Source: Mobilitalea sp.
GTDB taxonomy: Bacteria; Bacillota_A; Clostridia; Lachnospirales; Lachnospiraceae
Assembly: GCA_029974875.1 (NCBI GenBank)
Contig: JARKQP010000656.1
Location: forward strand, 1-9,204
Reading direction: 5' to 3'
Length of the DNA stretch: 9,204 nt
The position numbers and the translations under genes are program-made. The notes under the pieces were generated by a model, which did no database searches, was not told the origin of the DNA, and was given only the letters and a program-made list of their open reading frames with translations. Below, one piece after another: positions 7,639-9,204 of the stretch. Position 1 is the stretch's first letter. Every line of letters begins with the position of its first letter.

Positions 7639-8448
7639 CTAAATACTACCCTTTCCTAAACCATCCTTTCCCCATGCCAATATTTCTTCAACCTCCTTTT
7701 TGTGCTGCTCTTCCAGCAATTTCGCCATAGCATTGTCCTTTTGGAAATTTTCAACGTTATCCCTGGAAGCTGCCAGATGCTCGTACATCATGTTCTTCGC
7801 CGATCTCGGATCCCTTTTTTCCAAGGCATCGAAGATTCTTTGATGCCTTAATGATGCATCCGCAATTCCTCCCTCAATAAAGATGCCCTTCTCTATCATA
7901 TCCATGAACAAAATACGCATTGTTTGGATAAAGACAACCAGCAATGTATTACCTGCAGCCTCCGCAATTGCAGTATGGAAATTAATATCACACTCGCGCC
8001 GTTCCTTTACCGTAATACTGCGGTCATTTAAGCGGTCCAGTAATGCCTGCATATGATCAAGCTGCTCCCTGGTTACTCTTGAAGCTGCCATTTCTGCCGA
8101 AGCGGTCTCCAGAATAATCCGGATATCATAAATATCTTTAAAATCAATATCATCCATAGCCACGATACAGCTTACGATATTGGACAGATTACTTGCTTCC
8201 GGTTTTTTTACATAGCTTCCGGTTCCATTGCGCAAATCGACCAAGCCTCGTTCTTTTAGAAGCTTTAATGCCTCCCGGACCACATTCCGGCTTACTCCGA
8301 ATTTTTCTGCTAACGTCTGCTCGGAAGGAAGTTTTTCATTCTCTTTGAAATTCTCCTGAATAATAATTTCTTTGAGCATATCCGCAATCTGTTCATAGAG
8401 GCTGGTTCTGACTACTTCATATTTTTCCTTAATCTTAGCACCTGACAT
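7639..8448 (-). CDS. GntR-family transcriptional regulator, FadR (FCD) subfamily
   Basis: 269 aa from the ATG at 8446-8448. The N-terminal winged helix covers about residues 14-80: RTSLYEQIADML, then PSEQTLAEKFGVSRNVVREALKLL-type recognition helices (41 onward) and the wing LRNGTGSYV (72-80). The C-terminal FCD domain carries the usual metal-binding set: Asp154 and His158 in DINFH, His202 in RHQ and His224 in YEHL. These domains typically bind small organic or sugar acids. The frame stays open for 30 more residues to an ATG at 8538. The shorter start is preferred because GGAAGGA (8457-8463) lies 8 bases before it and because the DNA-binding domain then starts at the usual distance from the N-terminus. 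As the first gene of the operon it is a good candidate autoregulator responding to the transported compound or an intermediate. Confidence 0.9.
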   Translation of the reverse strand: MSGAKIKEKYEVVRTSLYEQIADMLKEIIIQENFKENEKLPSEQTLAEKFGVSRNVVREALKLLKERGLVDLRNGTGSYVKKPEASNLSNIVSCIVAMDDIDFKDIYDIRIILETASAEMAASRVTREQLDHMQALLDRLNDRSITVKERRECDINFHTAIAEAAGNTLLVVFIQTMRILFMDMIEKGIFIEGGIADASLRHQRIFDALEKRDPRSAKNMMYEHLAASRDNVENFQKDNAMAKLLEEQHKKEVEEILAWGKDGLGKGSI

Positions 8449-8456
8449 CCGTATCA

Positions 8457-8463
8457 TCCTTCC
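8457..8463 (-). promoter_or_regulatory. Ribosome binding site deciding the regulator start
   Basis: GGAAGGA on the minus strand is 8 bases before the ATG at 8446-8448. It overlaps an in-frame ATG at 8455-8457, which is too close to use this site. It supports the 269-aa form over a 299-aa form. Confidence 0.65.
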
Positions 8464-8506
8464 GTAGTAAATTCGCCTTGCTCTATACTTGTCCACCTGT
8501 ACTATA

Positions 8507-8517
8507 GGTATACTACC
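8507..8517. promoter_or_regulatory. GGTA-N3-TACC dyad in the leader, possible GntR operator
   Basis: GGTATACTACC is an inverted repeat with arms GGTA and TACC, and it contains a GTATAC core. FadR-subfamily regulators such as UxuR/ExuR bind related GGTATACC-centred sites, so this is a candidate operator for the operon's own regulator. It lies downstream of the putative transcription start, where binding could block elongation. It is short and could be chance. Confidence 0.3.
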
Positions 8518-8542
8518 ATACAAATTTTTAAATCGCATACGA

Positions 8543-8556
8543 TATCATCCATGATA
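8543..8556. promoter_or_regulatory. TATCAT-CC-ATGATA dyad near the putative transcription start
   Basis: A perfect 6-bp inverted repeat with a 2-base spacer sits where transcription from the putative minus-strand promoter would start (about 8554). It could be an accessory operator half or coincidence in AT-rich DNA. Confidence 0.25.
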
Positions 8557-8560
8557 CAAA

Positions 8561-8589
8561 TTTATAACTTTATAACAAAATCGTATTAA
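8561..8589 (-). promoter_or_regulatory. Putative sigma-A promoter of the operon
   Basis: On the minus strand TTAATA (8584-8589, 4 of 6 to TTGACA) and TATAAA (8561-8566, 5 of 6 to TATAAT) are separated by 17 bases. Transcription would start near 8554 and give a leader of roughly 106 bases before the regulator ATG at 8448. The -35 box and most of the spacer lie inside the large palindrome at 8572-8604. The motif match is moderate; the position just upstream of the first gene supports it. Confidence 0.5.
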
Positions 8590-8604
8590 GTACGATTTTG
8601 TTAT
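8572..8604. promoter_or_regulatory. Perfect 14-bp-arm palindrome, probable operator
   Basis: ATAACAAAATCGTA (8572-8585), spacer TTAAG, and TACGATTTTGTTAT (8591-8604) form a perfect inverted repeat of 14-bp arms. It covers the -35 box and spacer of the putative operon promoter, so protein binding there would compete with RNA polymerase. The best binding candidate is the GntR regulator encoded just downstream; the divergent AraC-type protein is a second candidate, though AraC proteins usually prefer direct repeats. It is not a likely terminator: no gene runs into it, and the stem is AT-rich. Confidence 0.6.
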
Positions 8605-8953
8605 TTTCTATGTTTTTATGTATATGAGCTTAGTGCTATCAATCAAAATCAGGCAGATTTCTTATTATCTCTGGAAAATTACATATTTAGCGCCATGTAA
8701 TATTTTAAATTTATTACGTATACAGCAATTGACAGCTACCACAAAGGTATCTGGAATTAAATTGTATATTTTTTCAGGTTTCACAGGAGAAGCTTTTATA
8801 GTAAAATAAGATTGACCGCCAAATATCACAGATTCTGACCTGCCCGGGATACATTACCCCAGATCTCCTTTTCTTGTTTTGCAATATTTGTGTCATTAAG
8901 TTTTTAGGGATAAAACGGATGAATATCATTGACAAAATATAAGGGGTGTTTTT
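8605..8953. other. Gene-free divergent intergenic region, right part
   Basis: About 350 bases between the operator and the AraC-type gene hold no convincing gene. Short open frames on both strands lack ribosome binding sites and have low-complexity, non-protein-like translations. Apart from a plus-strand promoter candidate (8780-8807) I see an AT-rich stretch with GTAATA (8697-8702) and TATTAC (8712-8717) as a weak 6-bp inverted repeat, and the ribosome binding site AAGGGG just before 8954. No riboswitch or tRNA-like fold is recognised. Confidence 0.5.
8780..8807 (+). promoter_or_regulatory. Putative promoter for the AraC-type gene
   Basis: TTCACA (8780-8785, 5 of 6 to TTGACA) and TAAAAT (8802-8807, 5 of 6 to TATAAT) are 16 bases apart on the plus strand. 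Transcription would start near 8814 and give a leader of about 140 bases before the ATG at 8954. It is a motif match only. Confidence 0.4.
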
Positions 8954-9204
8954 ATGTTTGATTTGATTGACGAGTACTGTTCGACACAAGAACAGAAAAT
9001 CATAACTAAGGACAGGCATAAGGTTCCCGGCCTTGGTAATTTTGCGCACTGGAATTTTACTATATCTTCTTCACCGTCTCCTATGCATTATCATTCCAAT
9101 ATTATTGAAATACATTGCCTGGTGAAAGGCAAACGCTATGCCCAGATTGAAAAAGACGGTGAGCTGAAGAAATATATAACTACCGGTAATCAGGCCTTCA
9201 TAAC
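8954..9204 (+). CDS. Probable AraC-family transcriptional regulator, N-terminal cupin part only
   Basis: The frame is open from the ATG at 8954 to the window edge (83 codons), so the expected C-terminal helix-turn-helix pair is outside and the AraC assignment is partly inferred. The translation has the cupin metal or ligand motif HYHSNIIE (residues 45-52, HxHx4E), followed by IHCLVKGKRYAQIEKDGE and a GNQAFI turn. This matches the sensing domain of AraC regulators of carbohydrate genes. AAGGGG lies 7 bases before the ATG. The gene is divergent from the transporter operon across about 500 bases, the classical position of a regulator that controls both its own gene and the neighbouring operon. 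It could instead be a stand-alone cupin protein; the remaining downstream sequence would decide. Confidence 0.65.
   Translation, partial: MFDLIDEYCSTQEQKIITKDRHKVPGLGNFAHWNFTISSSPSPMHYHSNIIEIHCLVKGKRYAQIEKDGELKKYITTGNQAFI

Noticed and set aside
8572..8604. Large palindrome read as an intrinsic terminator
   Set aside because: The stem is AT-rich, no gene is transcribed into it from either side within the window, and it overlaps the best promoter of the operon.
8618..8809. 63-codon plus-strand open frame in the intergenic region
   Set aside because: There is no Shine-Dalgarno sequence before its ATG, the translation resembles random AT-rich DNA, and a better promoter for the downstream gene lies inside it.
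8929..8934. Perfect TTGACA on the plus strand as a -35 box for the AraC-type gene
   Set aside because: A correctly spaced -10 box would fall on the start codon of the gene itself, leaving no leader, and no -10 match is there.
8774..9049. 91-codon minus-strand open frame near the right end
   Set aside because: It overlaps the plus-strand cupin gene antisense and has no good ribosome binding site or recognisable domain.

Overview
This 9.2 kb window looks like a chromosomal carbohydrate or organic-acid uptake and catabolism locus of a Gram-positive, moderately AT-rich Bacillota, most likely a Clostridia/Lachnospiraceae-type anaerobe. The reasons are strong AGGAGG-type ribosome binding sites before nearly every gene, a lipoprotein-anchored solute-binding protein with a Thr/Ala/Gly/Pro-rich linker, and compact same-strand gene order. 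No mobile element, tRNA, rRNA or CRISPR array is visible.

Layout, in transcription order on the minus strand (right to left): a FadR-subfamily GntR regulator (7639-8448), an M24 'pita-bread' metallohydrolase homologue (6437-7600), a lipoprotein sugar-binding protein (5168-6376), a double-domain sugar ABC ATPase (3566-5062), two different RbsC-type permeases (2580-3551 and 1633-2580, sharing one base), a DapA/NanA-family Schiff-base aldolase (678-1586) and the N-terminal two thirds of a D-2-hydroxyacid dehydrogenase (1-643, cut by the window edge). Gaps are 14 to 105 bases with no convincing terminator, so this reads as one operon of eight genes. To the right is a gene-free region of about 500 bases with promoters and operator-like dyads. 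Beyond it a plus-strand gene starts at 8954 and encodes the cupin N-terminus of a probable AraC-family regulator, cut by the right edge.

The genes suggest a self-contained pathway. The lipoprotein captures a small sugar-like ligand and the ATPase with its two permeases imports it. The M24 enzyme may cleave or activate the compound. The aldolase may split a 2-keto(-3-deoxy) acid to pyruvate or a related keto acid plus an aldehyde, and the dehydrogenase may interconvert a 2-keto acid and a D-2-hydroxy acid. The substrate cannot be read from sequence. Three points argue for a non-standard pathway: the M24 protein keeps all five metal ligands but lacks the three histidines that serve peptidase chemistry, the aldolase lacks the arginine that marks true dihydrodipicolinate synthase, and no sugar kinase is in view. 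Control is probably by the operon-encoded GntR regulator, through a perfect 14-bp-arm palindrome over the putative promoter, and perhaps also by the divergent AraC-type protein.
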